The notes under the pieces were generated by a model. That model was not told the origin of the DNA. It ran no database searches and was given only the letters and a program-made list of their open reading frames with translations. The position numbers and the translations under genes were made by a program. From DATBAX01 sp963723765 (GTDB taxonomy: Bacteria; Acidobacteriota; Terriglobia; Terriglobales; Acidobacteriaceae), in the NCBI GenBank assembly GCA_963723765.1, contig CAVRSD010000003.1, positions 124,001-188,000 on the forward strand: a stretch of DNA of 64,000 nt. Direction: 5' to 3'. Position 1 is the first letter of the stretch, and every line of letters begins with the position of its first letter. Of the stretch, positions 18,214-26,715 are shown piece after piece.

Positions 18214-19169
18214 TTGAATCCCGGCCTCCAACCATCGATTGAGCAGTTGTGTGCAGGTGACGTCCGCACGCTTGCTCGCGCCATTTCTACCGTGGAGAAT
18301 CGAGCTCCGGGATGGTCAGAACTCTTAAAGGCGCTCTTCCCGCACACGGGGAAGGCCCGCGTAATAGGCCTGACTGGAGCGCCTGGGGCGGGGAAGAGCA
18401 CGCTGGTCGATCAACTGGCCCGGCATTATCGCAAAGACAACCGCACGGTGGGCATTATCGCGGTCGATCCTACCAGTCCTTTCACAGGCGGAGCGATTCT
18501 TGGCGACCGCATCCGTATGCAGGAACACTTTGCCGATCCCGGGATTTACATTCGCAGCATGGCGACGCGTGGATCGCTCGGCGGATTGGCGCGGACGACG
18601 GCGGATGTAGCGACTGTGCTCGATGCTTCCGGTCGCGATCTGGTGCTGATCGAAACCGTTGGCGTGGGGCAGGATGAAGTCGACATTGTGCGTCTGGCCG
18701 ACATTACAGTGGTGATTCTGGTGCCGGGGATGGGTGACGACGTACAGACGATTAAGGCCGGGATCATGGAAATCGCTGATATTTTTGTGATCAATAAAAG
18801 CGATCATGAAGGTGCTGACAGGGTGGAGCGTGAAATTCGTGGGCTGCAATCGTTGGCCATCCGTAGCGACTCAGTGGACGCCGCCCATTGTGAAGACCGT
18901 GGCCAGCGATGGGACTGGAATTGCTGAACTTGCCGCCGCGATTGCTCGGATACGAGGCCTATCTTGAAAAGGAAGGTCTGGTTCTTAAGCATAATATTCA
19001 GAACTGGCAGGAACGGCTGATCGAGATGTTACGAGATTCGCTTCTGGAGACGGCACGCAAGCAGGTGGGGGATGGCAATTTGTCGCGCTACGCCGCCGAA
19101 ATCGCAGAGCACAAACGGGATCCCTACACGCTGGTAGAAGAAATTGTAGGCAAGTTAGGAAAGGGTTGA
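18214..19169 (+). CDS. meaB: Methylmalonyl-CoA mutase-associated GTPase MeaB (two frameshifts)
   Basis: G3E-family GTPase that protects and reloads methylmalonyl-CoA mutase with cobalamin. Seen: LTGAPGAGKST (P-loop), VDPTSPFTGGAILGDRIRM, FIRSMATRG-like IRSMATRGSLGG, ETVGVGQDEVD and INKSD. Two single-base insertions break the C-terminal part. Removing T at 18871 gives SDQWTPPIVKTVASDGTG; removing A at 18950 gives IARYEAYLEKEG. The repaired product is about 317 residues, family length. The start is a TTG at 18214. The mce gene follows, so the functional link is strong even though no mutase gene lies in the window. Confidence 0.86.
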
Positions 19170-19179
19170 AAGGGAATTG

Positions 19180-19578
19180 ATGTTTGCGATTGACCATCTC
19201 GGGATTGCGGTCAAATCTCTTGCCGCGTCGAAAAGCTTCTACGAAAAATTAGGTTTGAGTATTTCGGCGGAAGAAACTGTGGAAGCCGAACAGGTGAGGC
19301 TGGTGATGGTGCCGGTGGGAGAGAGCCGTCTGGAATTGCTGGAGGCGACATCGGAGAATTCGCCGATTGCAAAATTTATTTCCAAACGCGGTGAAGGGCT
19401 GCATCATGTGTCTTTGCGAGTGCCAGACCTGGCCGCGGTGGTGGAAACACTCAAGAAAGATGGCGTGCGGCTGGTTTCCAACGAAATTAAAGTGGGCGCG
19501 GGCGGACATCGATATGTGTTTGTGCATCCGTCGAGCGCCGGTGGAGTGCTGTTGGAGTTAGTGGAGGTGGCGGATTAG
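19180..19578 (+). CDS. mce: Methylmalonyl-CoA epimerase
   Basis: 132-residue VOC-fold enzyme that interconverts the two methylmalonyl-CoA epimers. DHLGIAV at the N-terminus, GEGLHHVSLRV in the middle and GVLLELVE at the end supply the two histidines and the glutamate that hold the metal. The ATG at 19180 is taken over a TTG directly before it. It follows meaB by ten bases, and both serve the propionyl-CoA to succinyl-CoA route. Confidence 0.92.
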   Translation: MFAIDHLGIAVKSLAASKSFYEKLGLSISAEETVEAEQVRLVMVPVGESRLELLEATSENSPIAKFISKRGEGLHHVSLRVPDLAAVVETLKKDGVRLVSNEIKVGAGGHRYVFVHPSSAGGVLLELVEVAD

Positions 19579-19645
19579 TTCAAAATCTGGCCACGGATTT
19601 TCGCGGATTTGCACGGATAACCCAAAATACTTTTTCCCATGTCTC

Positions 19646-20324
19646 ATGCTTCTTCTTGCGGTGGACAGTTCGGACAGGAATGGCAGCATCGCTCTGGCAA
19701 AGTGCGGGCCGGGCGAAGACTGCGATGTGCTGGAAGTGGTTGCAACTTGCGGGCGGAACTTTTTCCGCGCAATTGGTTCCGCAGATTGCAGCGTTCTCAG
19801 CAAACATGGATTCAGCAAAGCGGATATTGGAGCGATTCGCAGTAGTCTCCGGCCCGGGATCGTTTACCGGTCTTCGCATTGGGCTCGCAGCTATCAAGGC
19901 TCTGGCTGAAGTTTTGGAGAAGCCGATTGCTGCCGTATCTTTGCTGGAAGCGGTGGCGATCGTAGGCAGCCGAGTTCGCGGACAGAGTGGTGGCGGCGCT
20001 CGATGCAGGACGCGACGAAGTCTATGCCGGAGAATATGAAGTTGAATCGGCAGCGCAAGCGGATCAGCGAAAGACTAGTGACACAGCCTGAATTGATTGC
20101 GATTGCAGCTGGTCAGACCGTTGGTGACTCCGGACAGGAAATTGGCGGACATCGCCCGAGCCGCAGGTTTGGCAGTGGAAGAGATCGAGCGGCCTGGCAG
20201 TGATGCGATCGCCCGAATCGGCTGGAAGAAAATTCTGTCCGGCGAAATTGTTTCTCCAGAAACGTTGGACGCCAATTACATCCGCCGCATGGACGGGGAA
20301 ATCCTGGTAAAGAACAATTCTTAA
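19646..20324 (+). pseudogene. tsaB: tRNA threonylcarbamoyladenosine biosynthesis protein TsaB (six frame changes)
   Basis: TsaB partners TsaD and TsaE in making t6A at position 37 of ANN-decoding tRNAs. The gene can be followed through all three frames: MLLLAVDSSDRNGSIALA, then LAGGTFSAQLVPQIAA, LSKHGFSKADIGA, FAVVSGPGSFTGLRIGLAA, ALDAGRDEVYAGEYE, LVTQPELIAIAAG, and finally LADIARAAGLAVEEI to DANYIRRMDGEI. The frame changes fall near 19745, 19793, 19834, 19970, 20075 and 20115. Five of the six need one base removed. The repaired length is about 224 residues, family size. As t6A is essential in nearly all bacteria, poor sequence here is likelier than real decay. Confidence 0.75.
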
Positions 20325-20353
20325 ACTAATCGAAACTCGAATCCCGAAACCAC

Positions 20354-20803
20354 TTGCTCATCCGTCCCGCCACTGCCGCTGACATCCCCGCCATCATGGC
20401 TCTGGCGAATCTTTCGTCTGCATGCAGCACAATGGTCTGCCGAACAATATCACCAGATCTTCGCGAATTCGCCTTCGCACAGAATGGTGCTGATGATCGA
20501 AGAGCAATCTGCTTTACAAGCATTTCTCGTCGGGCGTGTTCTTGACGCAGAATGGGAGGTCGAGAACATCGTCGTTGCCAACTCGCAGCGTCGCCAGGGC
20601 CTGGGAAAACAGCTTCTCGACGAATTTCTTAAGATCTCTCAAGAGAGAGGGTGCCAGAACCATTTTCCTGGAAGTCCGCGAGTCCAATTCAGCCGCCAGA
20701 AAGCTCTATGAGAAATGCGGATTCGCTGAGAATGGCCGCCGCCAGCGGTATTACAAGGAACCGGAGGAAGATGCAATCCTGTATCAACTTTTTCTTGGCT
20801 TAA
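20354..20803 (+). pseudogene. rimI: Ribosomal protein S18 alanine N-acetyltransferase RimI (three frameshifts)
   Basis: GNAT acetyltransferase following tsaB, as in many bacteria. Pieces in three frames join as LIRPATAADIPAIMALA, QWSAEQYHQIFANSPSHRM, VENIVVANSQRRQGLGKQLL (acetyl-CoA loop RRQGLG), then TIFLEVRESNSAARKLYEK and CGF. The breaks are near 20423, in the GGG run at about 20651 and in the T run at 20789-20793. With one T fewer the protein ends FLA and TAA at 20801-20803, giving 148 residues. Without that repair the frame runs on into the DUF465 gene downstream. Confidence 0.72.
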
Positions 20804-20940
20804 CTGCACCATTTTCACTGCAAATCGCTGTCTCATTTTGCAAAACACTATTTTTTCCATGGGGATTGAAGCCAGATTTCCGGTGTGGTAGGTTAGGGGC
20901 TCATACGGCAGTCGAATCCCAGCACCGGGAGGTCTGCTTG

Positions 20941-21174
20941 ATGCAGGTTTCTAACGATCAACTTATGGCTACCCATGAAGAATTCCGCAAATTAGCGCAG
21001 GAACACACGCAATACGAATTACGTCTCGATTCACTCACCCAAAAACGCTTCCTCACCGACGACGAGAAATTAGAAGAAGTCCGGCTGAAGAAGCTCAAAC
21101 TGCGGCTCAAGGACCAGATGGAAGGCATCGCGCGGCAGTACCGGCAAGAGCTCCATCACAACCAGGTCGCCTAA
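20941..21174 (+). CDS. DUF465 (YdcH-like) small coiled-coil protein
   Basis: A 77-residue, highly charged helical protein: LMATHEEFRKLAQEHTQYE followed by KLEEVRLKKLKLRLKDQME, the DUF465 pattern. Function is unknown. The ATG at 20941 has GGGAGGT at 20927-20933, seven bases upstream. The frame is open upstream into rimI, but only because the rimI stop is masked by a probable base error. A terminator follows at 21235. Confidence 0.85.
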   Translation: MQVSNDQLMATHEEFRKLAQEHTQYELRLDSLTQKRFLTDDEKLEEVRLKKLKLRLKDQMEGIARQYRQELHHNQVA

Positions 21175-21234
21175 GAGTCCACGTCCAATTCAACGCGGCT
21201 TTGGCCGCCAAGGGCATTATTTACTCTGCAACAC

Positions 21235-21257
21235 GGCGCGCGTAAGCGCCTTTTTTT
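21235..21257 (+). terminator. Rho-independent terminator after DUF465 gene
   Basis: Stem GGCGC (21235-21239) with GCGCC (21246-21250), loop GCGTAA, then seven T. A further GCGGC/GCCGC stem lies just upstream at about 21196-21209. It separates the tsaB-rimI-DUF465 group from psd. Confidence 0.75.
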
Positions 21258-21322
21258 ATTAGCGTTTAACAGGAAGGGCTCTCTGTTCCGTAAGCCTGCA
21301 CTATAATCTTACGTATCTCCTC

Positions 21323-21991
21323 ATGGTTCCCGACGGCTACTATTACGCGCTGCCATTGCTTGGCGCAGGCGCACTGGTGGGATGGCTTACTGATCCGCTG
21401 TGGGCTTTGCCTGCCATTCTGCTTGCCTTGTTTTTCCTTTGGTTCTTTCGCGATCCGCGGCGAGTGATTTCGGATGGAACGGGCGCCGTTGTTTCTCCAG
21501 CCGACGGGAAGGTCACCGATGTATCGCCGGTTTCGATTGATGGCGTCCAGCTTATTCGCATCAGCATTTTTCTGAACGTTTTCAATGTCCATGTGAACCG
21601 CTCTCCCATCGCAGGCACAATCCGCGACGTTCGTTATCAAAAGGGCAAGTATCTGAATGCGATGAATGAGGCTTCGGCTGAACAAAACGAACAGAATATT
21701 GTGACCGTGGAAGGCGAAGGGCAGACGGTTGTGTTCAAACAGATTGCCGGCTTATTGGCGCGGCGGATTGTATTCCATAAAAAGATCGGCGACCTGGTGG
21801 AACGTGGTGAGCGAGTAGGCCTGATCAAGTTCGGGTCGCGAGTCGATGTATTGCTGGGCGGGACCGCCCGTTTGCATGTTAAAGTCGGCGATCATGTGAA
21901 GGGCGGATCGAGCGTGCTGGCCTATGCTCGAGTTACCAACCGCCAGGTTGCGGCTGTCGGCGTCGGACAGTCCCAGCAAGGAGCGCAGTGA
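21323..21991 (+). CDS. psd: Phosphatidylserine decarboxylase proenzyme
   Basis: 222 residues, the short prokaryotic form. After two N-terminal hydrophobic segments come FFRDPRR, SPADGKV, IRISIFLNVFNVHVNRSP and GGSSVLAYAR near residue 193. The GSS site is where the chain cuts itself to make the pyruvoyl group. It converts phosphatidylserine to phosphatidylethanolamine at the inner membrane. The stop overlaps the pssA start by one base (TGATG), so the two PE-pathway genes are translationally coupled. Confidence 0.94.
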   Translation: MVPDGYYYALPLLGAGALVGWLTDPLWALPAILLALFFLWFFRDPRRVISDGTGAVVSPADGKVTDVSPVSIDGVQLIRISIFLNVFNVHVNRSPIAGTIRDVRYQKGKYLNAMNEASAEQNEQNIVTVEGEGQTVVFKQIAGLLARRIVFHKKIGDLVERGERVGLIKFGSRVDVLLGGTARLHVKVGDHVKGGSSVLAYARVTNRQVAAVGVGQSQQGAQ

Positions 21992-22878
21992 TGGATCCCG
22001 AAGCTGCCGAAGTCCCCAGACGCCGCCAGGAAGACAAGCCTCCGCGACGCTTGCGCAAAGGCATGTACATTCTGCCTTCGTTGTTCACCACGGCGAACAT
22101 TGCGCTCGGATATTACGCCATCCTGCAAGTCACCCACGCGACGCTTGCCGATCATACGCACTTCGATAACGCCGCGAAAGCCATTGGATTCGCTGTGCTT
22201 TTCGATGGCCTCGATGGCCGCATTGCCCGCATGACCGGGACCAGTAGTGACTTTGGCCGCGAACTCGATTCTTTGGCAGATGTCATCACCTTTGGCGTGG
22301 CTCCTGCCTTACTTGCCTGGATGTGGGGATTCCGCCAGTTGCCGCCGGGCATGCTGTCTTCCCAGGAAATGGTCGGCAAAATCGCGCAGTTCGGCGCCAT
22401 TGCCAGCTTCTTGTTTCTGGTGGCTGGAGCCAGCCGGTTGGCGCGTTTCAATATCGTTTCCAATCCGCAGCCTTCAAATCCCGGACGTCCCGGCAAGAAA
22501 TATTTTGTAGGTATGCCCATTCCCGCCGGGGCGGGCGTCATCGCCGCCGTAGTGCATTTTTCCGCGGGCGATCCGCTGGTGTGGTGGGGCAGCGCCATTA
22601 CCTGGATGCTGATCGTGGTGACGGCAGCGTATCTGATGGTGAGCACCTGGCGCTTTTACAGTTTCAAAGATATTGATTTCAACCGGAGACAACCATTTCG
22701 GGTAATTGTCCTGCTTGCTCTGCTGATCGCTGGTATTTGGGCCTTCTCGCAGTGGGTGCTGTTTGTCATCGCGTTGACCTATATGTTTTCCGGCGTCTTT
22801 TGGCGTTTGCAATGGCTGTTTCGCCGCCAACGTAATCCACCGCCTCCGACCTACAAGGAGGCCTCACAAATCTCATGA
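21991..22878 (+). CDS. pssA: CDP-diacylglycerol-serine O-phosphatidyltransferase
   Basis: 295-residue membrane enzyme that makes phosphatidylserine from CDP-diacylglycerol and serine, one step before Psd. The CDP-alcohol phosphotransferase motif is complete: FDGLDGRIARMTGTSSDFG then RELDSLADVITFG. About seven to eight hydrophobic segments follow the first helix (YILPSLFTTANIALGYY). The ATG at 21991 overlaps the psd stop; a GTG directly before it is possible. Its own stop overlaps the next ATG (ATGA at 22875). Confidence 0.94.
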   Translation: MDPEAAEVPRRRQEDKPPRRLRKGMYILPSLFTTANIALGYYAILQVTHATLADHTHFDNAAKAIGFAVLFDGLDGRIARMTGTSSDFGRELDSLADVITFGVAPALLAWMWGFRQLPPGMLSSQEMVGKIAQFGAIASFLFLVAGASRLARFNIVSNPQPSNPGRPGKKYFVGMPIPAGAGVIAAVVHFSAGDPLVWWGSAITWMLIVVTAAYLMVSTWRFYSFKDIDFNRRQPFRVIVLLALLIAGIWAFSQWVLFVIALTYMFSGVFWRLQWLFRRQRNPPPPTYKEASQIS

Positions 22879-23954
22879 GTTCGAACATCAAGCCCGTCAT
22901 CGTTTCACACACGGAACCGGTGCGTGGGGGTAACTTTTATCGTCTCGCCATTGTCGGCGCTGGATCGCTTAAAGGAAAAGAAGTTGCGGAGGTGCTCAAT
23001 GATCGCAATTTCCCGTCCCTGGACGTCAAGCTTTTGGACGATGATGAATCCATAGGCAAACTTGAGGCCGTAAAGGACGAAGTAACCTTCATTCAAAGTG
23101 TTCGCACCGAACAATTTAAGAATATTGATTTTACTTTCTTTGCGTCCGATCCCGATTCCACTCGCAAATACTGGAAGATCCCGCGTGATACGGGAAGTGC
23201 AATCGTAGATCTTTCTTACGCTCTTGAAGACGAACCCAATGCGGTAGTGCGCTCGCCATGGGTGGAACGCCAACTGGGCCAAACGCGGCCGCCGGATTTG
23301 CAGCCAGGCCCTGCGGTGGTGGCGCATCCCGCTGCGGTGGTGTTAGCGCTGCTATTGCTGCGGGCGCAGAAAGTGGGGCCGGTGGAACGTGCTGTAGCTA
23401 CGGTGTATGAGCCTGCCTCCGAACATGCGCAGAAGGGTATGGACGAGCTACACGAGCAGACCGTCAACCTGCTCTCCTTCCAGCCGTTACCCAAAGCTAT
23501 TTATGACACCCAGGTTGCCTTTAATATGGTCGCCCGTTACGGTGAGCAGTCCCTGCCTCCGCTCGCAACCCTGGAGCGTCGAGTGTTAAAGCATTATCAA
23601 CGAATCGCCGGGAAGAATGCGCCGGTGCCGTCATTGTTGCTGGTGCAAGCTCCTATCTTCCATGGACACGCTTTCGCCGTACACATCGAGATGCAGCAGG
23701 CAGTCGATATTTCCGCTGTGTCGCAGGCGTTGGCAGGTGAGCATGTAATTATCACGCTCGCCGCTGAGGACGCTCCCAACAATGTGAATGCCGCGGGGCA
23801 GGCCAATATCCTGGTGTCGATTGTGCCCGATGCGAACAACGGAAACAGTTTCTGGCTGTGGGCGGCTTCAGACAACTTGCGAATCGCTGCGTCGGGAGCA
23901 GTGGAATGTGCGGAATCCATGGCCGCCACCCGCCCTAAGGGAAAAATCCAGTGA
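22875..23954 (+). CDS. Aspartate-semialdehyde dehydrogenase-like protein without catalytic Cys
   Basis: 359 residues with an Asd fold: the NAD(P)-binding start YRLAIVGAGSLKGKEVAEVL and the C-terminal region with FHGHAFAVHIEMQ, where Asd has its catalytic histidine. The segment that should hold the nucleophile (NPxCxxT in Asd) reads VAHPAAVVLAL and has no cysteine, so dehydrogenase activity is unlikely. E. coli Usg-1 is a comparable paralogue of unclear role. Coupled to pssA by ATGA and to lptE by an overlapping GTG. Confidence 0.8.
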   Translation: MSSNIKPVIVSHTEPVRGGNFYRLAIVGAGSLKGKEVAEVLNDRNFPSLDVKLLDDDESIGKLEAVKDEVTFIQSVRTEQFKNIDFTFFASDPDSTRKYWKIPRDTGSAIVDLSYALEDEPNAVVRSPWVERQLGQTRPPDLQPGPAVVAHPAAVVLALLLLRAQKVGPVERAVATVYEPASEHAQKGMDELHEQTVNLLSFQPLPKAIYDTQVAFNMVARYGEQSLPPLATLERRVLKHYQRIAGKNAPVPSLLLVQAPIFHGHAFAVHIEMQQAVDISAVSQALAGEHVIITLAAEDAPNNVNAAGQANILVSIVPDANNGNSFWLWAASDNLRIAASGAVECAESMAATRPKGKIQ

Positions 23955-24466
23955 GGCCCGTGGCGTTGGCCGCGCTTATCTGCCTGTTCAGTGCGGGATG
24001 CGGTTACCACACTGCTGGTCATACAGTTTCGATTCCGGAGAATGTGCGTACCATCGCGGTGCCCGCCTTTGCCAGTCAAACCCAGACTTTCAGGATTGAA
24101 CAAACCCTCACGAAAGCCGTAGTTAGAGAAATGGTGACTCGCACTCATTACCACATCATCAGTGAGGAAAATGACGATGCGGATGCTACTCTTCACGGAA
24201 CCGTGCTCTCGACCTACGCTTCACCACTCACCTACGATTCAACGACCGGACGCGCCGCCAGCGCCCTGATCGTGGTCACCATGAAAGTCTCGCTGACCGA
24301 CAAGCACGGCAAAGTGCTTTATCAAAATCCTTCGTATCTGTTCCGCGAGCAATATGAGGTTTCGAGCGATCTGGCCACATTCTTCGAGGAAGATTCACCC
24401 GCCTATCAGCGCCTGTCGCGCGATTTCGCTCAAACTCTGGTGTCGAATATTCTGGAGGGTTTCTGA
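23951..24466 (+). CDS. lptE: LPS-assembly lipoprotein LptE
   Basis: 171 residues with a lipoprotein signal (LAALICLFSAGCGYH, lipid-bearing Cys near residue 18). The GYHTAGHTVSIPENVRTIAV start is typical of the LptE/RlpB family, which plugs the LptD barrel that moves LPS to the cell surface. The start is GTG at 23951, overlapping the stop of the Asd-like gene. holA follows; lptE-holA is a common pair. The last 14 bases belong to a short tandem duplication that continues into the holA leader. Confidence 0.85.
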   Translation: MRPVALAALICLFSAGCGYHTAGHTVSIPENVRTIAVPAFASQTQTFRIEQTLTKAVVREMVTRTHYHIISEENDDADATLHGTVLSTYASPLTYDSTTGRAASALIVVTMKVSLTDKHGKVLYQNPSYLFREQYEVSSDLATFFEEDSPAYQRLSRDFAQTLVSNILEGF

Positions 24467-24482
24467 ATATGGAGGGTTTCTG

Positions 24483-25604
24483 ATGCGGGCATTTGCACAG
24501 GCCGACCGCTTCGTTTCTGAAGTCGAAGCCCGCAAACTGCGTCCCGCGTATCTTTTTGTTGGCGATGAAGTATTCTTCCGCAAGCGTTGCCGCGAAGCCA
24601 TCCTCGAACACCTGGTGCCCGCCGATCTCCGTGATTTCAGCATGTTCGATTTTGATCTCGCCGAAACCGATTTGGTGGAAGTCCTCGACCGCGCCCGCAC
24701 GCCTTCCCTCATGGCGCCTTTCCAGGTATTTTTTGTTCGTGGCGTAAAGAGTCTTTTCGGTCGCGGATCGAACGATGAGAAACTTTCTTCCATCGAGCAG
24801 TACTGCAAAGATCCCAATCCAGATGCCGTGCTGATCTTCGTGGCCGACCACATCAGCATTCCCGCCGACGTCCGCCGCATGGACATGACCGACAAGGAGC
24901 GTTACGAGCGCATCCGGGAAACCATGGGCCAATATTGCACCATCGTAGAGTTGGCCCGGGTCGAGGAAAGTGAGGCTGTACGCTGGATTGGCGAATACGG
25001 AGCGACCCGGGAAGTGAAGATTGACACCGACGCCGCCCGCGAGCTGGTGGACGCACTGGGCGGCGACATGATGATGATCTCGAATGAACTCGAGAAGCTG
25101 ATGCTCTACGTGGGCGAGAAAAAGCGCATCACTCTTGGCGACGTCGAAACCATGGTGCTGGCCGCCAAGCAGCGATCTTTGTATGAGTTGACCGACGCAA
25201 TTTCCTCCAAAGACCGGGTCCGCGCGCTCGAAATGCTCGATTCCATGTTGAATGTCGGTGACGGCGACGAGGCTGCCATTGGGCATCTTTACATGCTGGC
25301 TAAAACATTTCGTCAGATGCTGGTGATTCTCGAACGCAATGTCCGCGATCAGCGTATGTTGTGGGCGGCGCTGTGGCAGGGCTTCCGCGTGCCGCCTTTC
25401 GCCGCCGATGACATCATCAAGCAGGCGCGGCGTTACAAATCCAAACGCGAACTGACGCGGGCCATCCGCTTGGTGGCAAGAACCGATCTGGCCTTACGTT
25501 CGAATCCCCCGAGCAAGCGAATGATGCTAGAAAAGCTTGTGCTCGACCTGACGGCTGAGCCAAGGCCCGAAGCCGAGTGGATGCAGGAAGAATTGCCGGT
25601 GTGA
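24483..25604 (+). CDS. holA: DNA polymerase III subunit delta
   Basis: 373 residues. HolA is the clamp-loader wrench that opens the beta clamp. Seen: AYLFVGDEVFFRKRCREAIL near the start, the AAA-like middle, and the C-terminal collar helices (LYMLAKTFRQMLVILERN, DLALRSNPPSKRMMLEKLVL). The ATG at 24483 has GGAGGG at 24471-24476. The open frame starts earlier, at 24354, but that would overlap most of the lptE end and does not match the family. Confidence 0.93.
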   Translation: MRAFAQADRFVSEVEARKLRPAYLFVGDEVFFRKRCREAILEHLVPADLRDFSMFDFDLAETDLVEVLDRARTPSLMAPFQVFFVRGVKSLFGRGSNDEKLSSIEQYCKDPNPDAVLIFVADHISIPADVRRMDMTDKERYERIRETMGQYCTIVELARVEESEAVRWIGEYGATREVKIDTDAARELVDALGGDMMMISNELEKLMLYVGEKKRITLGDVETMVLAAKQRSLYELTDAISSKDRVRALEMLDSMLNVGDGDEAAIGHLYMLAKTFRQMLVILERNVRDQRMLWAALWQGFRVPPFAADDIIKQARRYKSKRELTRAIRLVARTDLALRSNPPSKRMMLEKLVLDLTAEPRPEAEWMQEELPV

Positions 25605-25614
25605 GCTCTTTGCC

Positions 25615-26310
25615 ATGCATAGCGTCGGTGACGTAATTTCCTATATTGAAATGTGTGCTGAAGAGGGTGTGAACCTTCAGCGCGGAATGAATTTCCGACT
25701 AAGGGGAAAGACCAGCGTTATTCTGATGAGCCTTCGCGCCGGCGCACCCTACGCCGATCGGATCGAAGATAACGGTCAGACTCTGATCTATGAGGGACAT
25801 GACATTGCCCGAACTCTGGACGGGCCAGATCCAAAGAGCGTTGACCAACCGCAGTCCTATCCGGGTGGTCGCCCTACTCAGAATGGATTATTTCTTGAAG
25901 CGGCTCAACAATTTCGGAAACGGCAAAGCCCTGCGGAAGAGGTCAAGGTCTTTGAGAAGATACGATCGGGGATATGGGTCTACAACGGCTTGTTTAGATT
26001 AGTGGACGGTTGGCGAGAGGACTCGGACGGAAGAAGTGTCTTCAAGTTCAAGTTAGAGCTAACCGACATATCACCCAGTGCTCAATCTCTGAGAAAAGCT
26101 GTCCTCGATCACGACAGGATAATTCCGAGCGCAGTTAAATTGGAGGTCTGGAAACGTGACAAAGGGTGTTGTGTCCAATGCGGGAGCAAACAGAATCTAC
26201 ACTTTGATCATGTGATTCCATACTCTGAAGGCGGAACCTCGAAAGATGCAAGAAACATCCAGCTGCTCTGTTTGCGTCACAACCTAGCAAAAAGAGACAA
26301 GATTCAATAG
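25615..26310 (+). CDS. HNH endonuclease with SRA-like N-terminal domain
   Basis: 231 residues. The C-terminal HNH/zinc unit is clear: LEVWKRDKGCCVQCGSKQN, then LHFDHVIPYSEGGTSKDARN, then LLCLRHNLAK. The N-terminal 140 residues (SVILMSLRAGAPYADRI, GQTLIYEGHD, GIWVYNGLFRLVDGW) resemble SRA/YDG domains, which bind 5-methyl- or 5-hydroxymethylcytosine. SRA-HNH proteins such as TagI are modification-dependent restriction enzymes. The SRA call is by pattern and less sure than the HNH. It sits alone between holA and rpsT, with no methyltransferase nearby, as expected for a type IV-like nuclease. Confidence 0.78.
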   Translation: MHSVGDVISYIEMCAEEGVNLQRGMNFRLRGKTSVILMSLRAGAPYADRIEDNGQTLIYEGHDIARTLDGPDPKSVDQPQSYPGGRPTQNGLFLEAAQQFRKRQSPAEEVKVFEKIRSGIWVYNGLFRLVDGWREDSDGRSVFKFKLELTDISPSAQSLRKAVLDHDRIIPSAVKLEVWKRDKGCCVQCGSKQNLHFDHVIPYSEGGTSKDARNIQLLCLRHNLAKRDKIQ

Positions 26311-26347
26311 CTTAGTTTAGCTTGATTTTTCCAGGAGGCGTTTAGTC

Positions 26348-26611
26348 CTACTTCAATGCCTTTACACGCGCGCTCAGGCGGGACTTATACCGGGACGCGG
26401 TGTTCTTGTGGATCACGCCCTTCTGGATGGCCTTGTCGAGAGACGACACGGTCTGCCGGAAAACCTGCTCGGCGGTCTTCTTGTCGCCTTTCGCCAGGCC
26501 TTCGCGCAGTTCGCGCAATGCACCTCGCAGTTGGGAGGTGTTGCTGCGGTTACGGGCGGTGCGTTTTTCCGTCTGACGGGCGCGTTTGATCGCCGAAAAA
26601 TGATTTGCCAT
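26348..26611 (-). CDS. rpsT: 30S ribosomal protein S20
   Basis: 87 residues, very basic and helical. It begins MANHFSAIKRARQTEKRTAR and ends in a KNTASRYKSRLSARVKAL region, the S20 signature. It binds 16S rRNA early in 30S assembly. It is transcribed away from the Ycf46-like gene across a 104-base gap and convergent with the HNH gene. Confidence 0.96.
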   Translation of the reverse strand: MANHFSAIKRARQTEKRTARNRSNTSQLRGALRELREGLAKGDKKTAEQVFRQTVSSLDKAIQKGVIHKNTASRYKSRLSARVKALK

Positions 26612-26715
26612 GTGCGACAGTTACCTTCGTTTCTAAGGGTTTCTCGATTAGAGATATTCCGGTGGGTACCGAATAGGTTATTTTACGGGAGCAGCTTGCC
26701 ACAGGTCAAACCCAT

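Noticed and set aside
20880..20935. tRNA-like text (GGCAGTCGAATCCCAGCACCGGG)
   Set aside because: Only a T-arm-like run is present; no acceptor, D or anticodon stems can be drawn around it.
24354..24482. Longer holA start at 24354
   Set aside because: It overlaps the end of lptE and does not match the HolA N-terminus; the ATG at 24483 has a good ribosome site.
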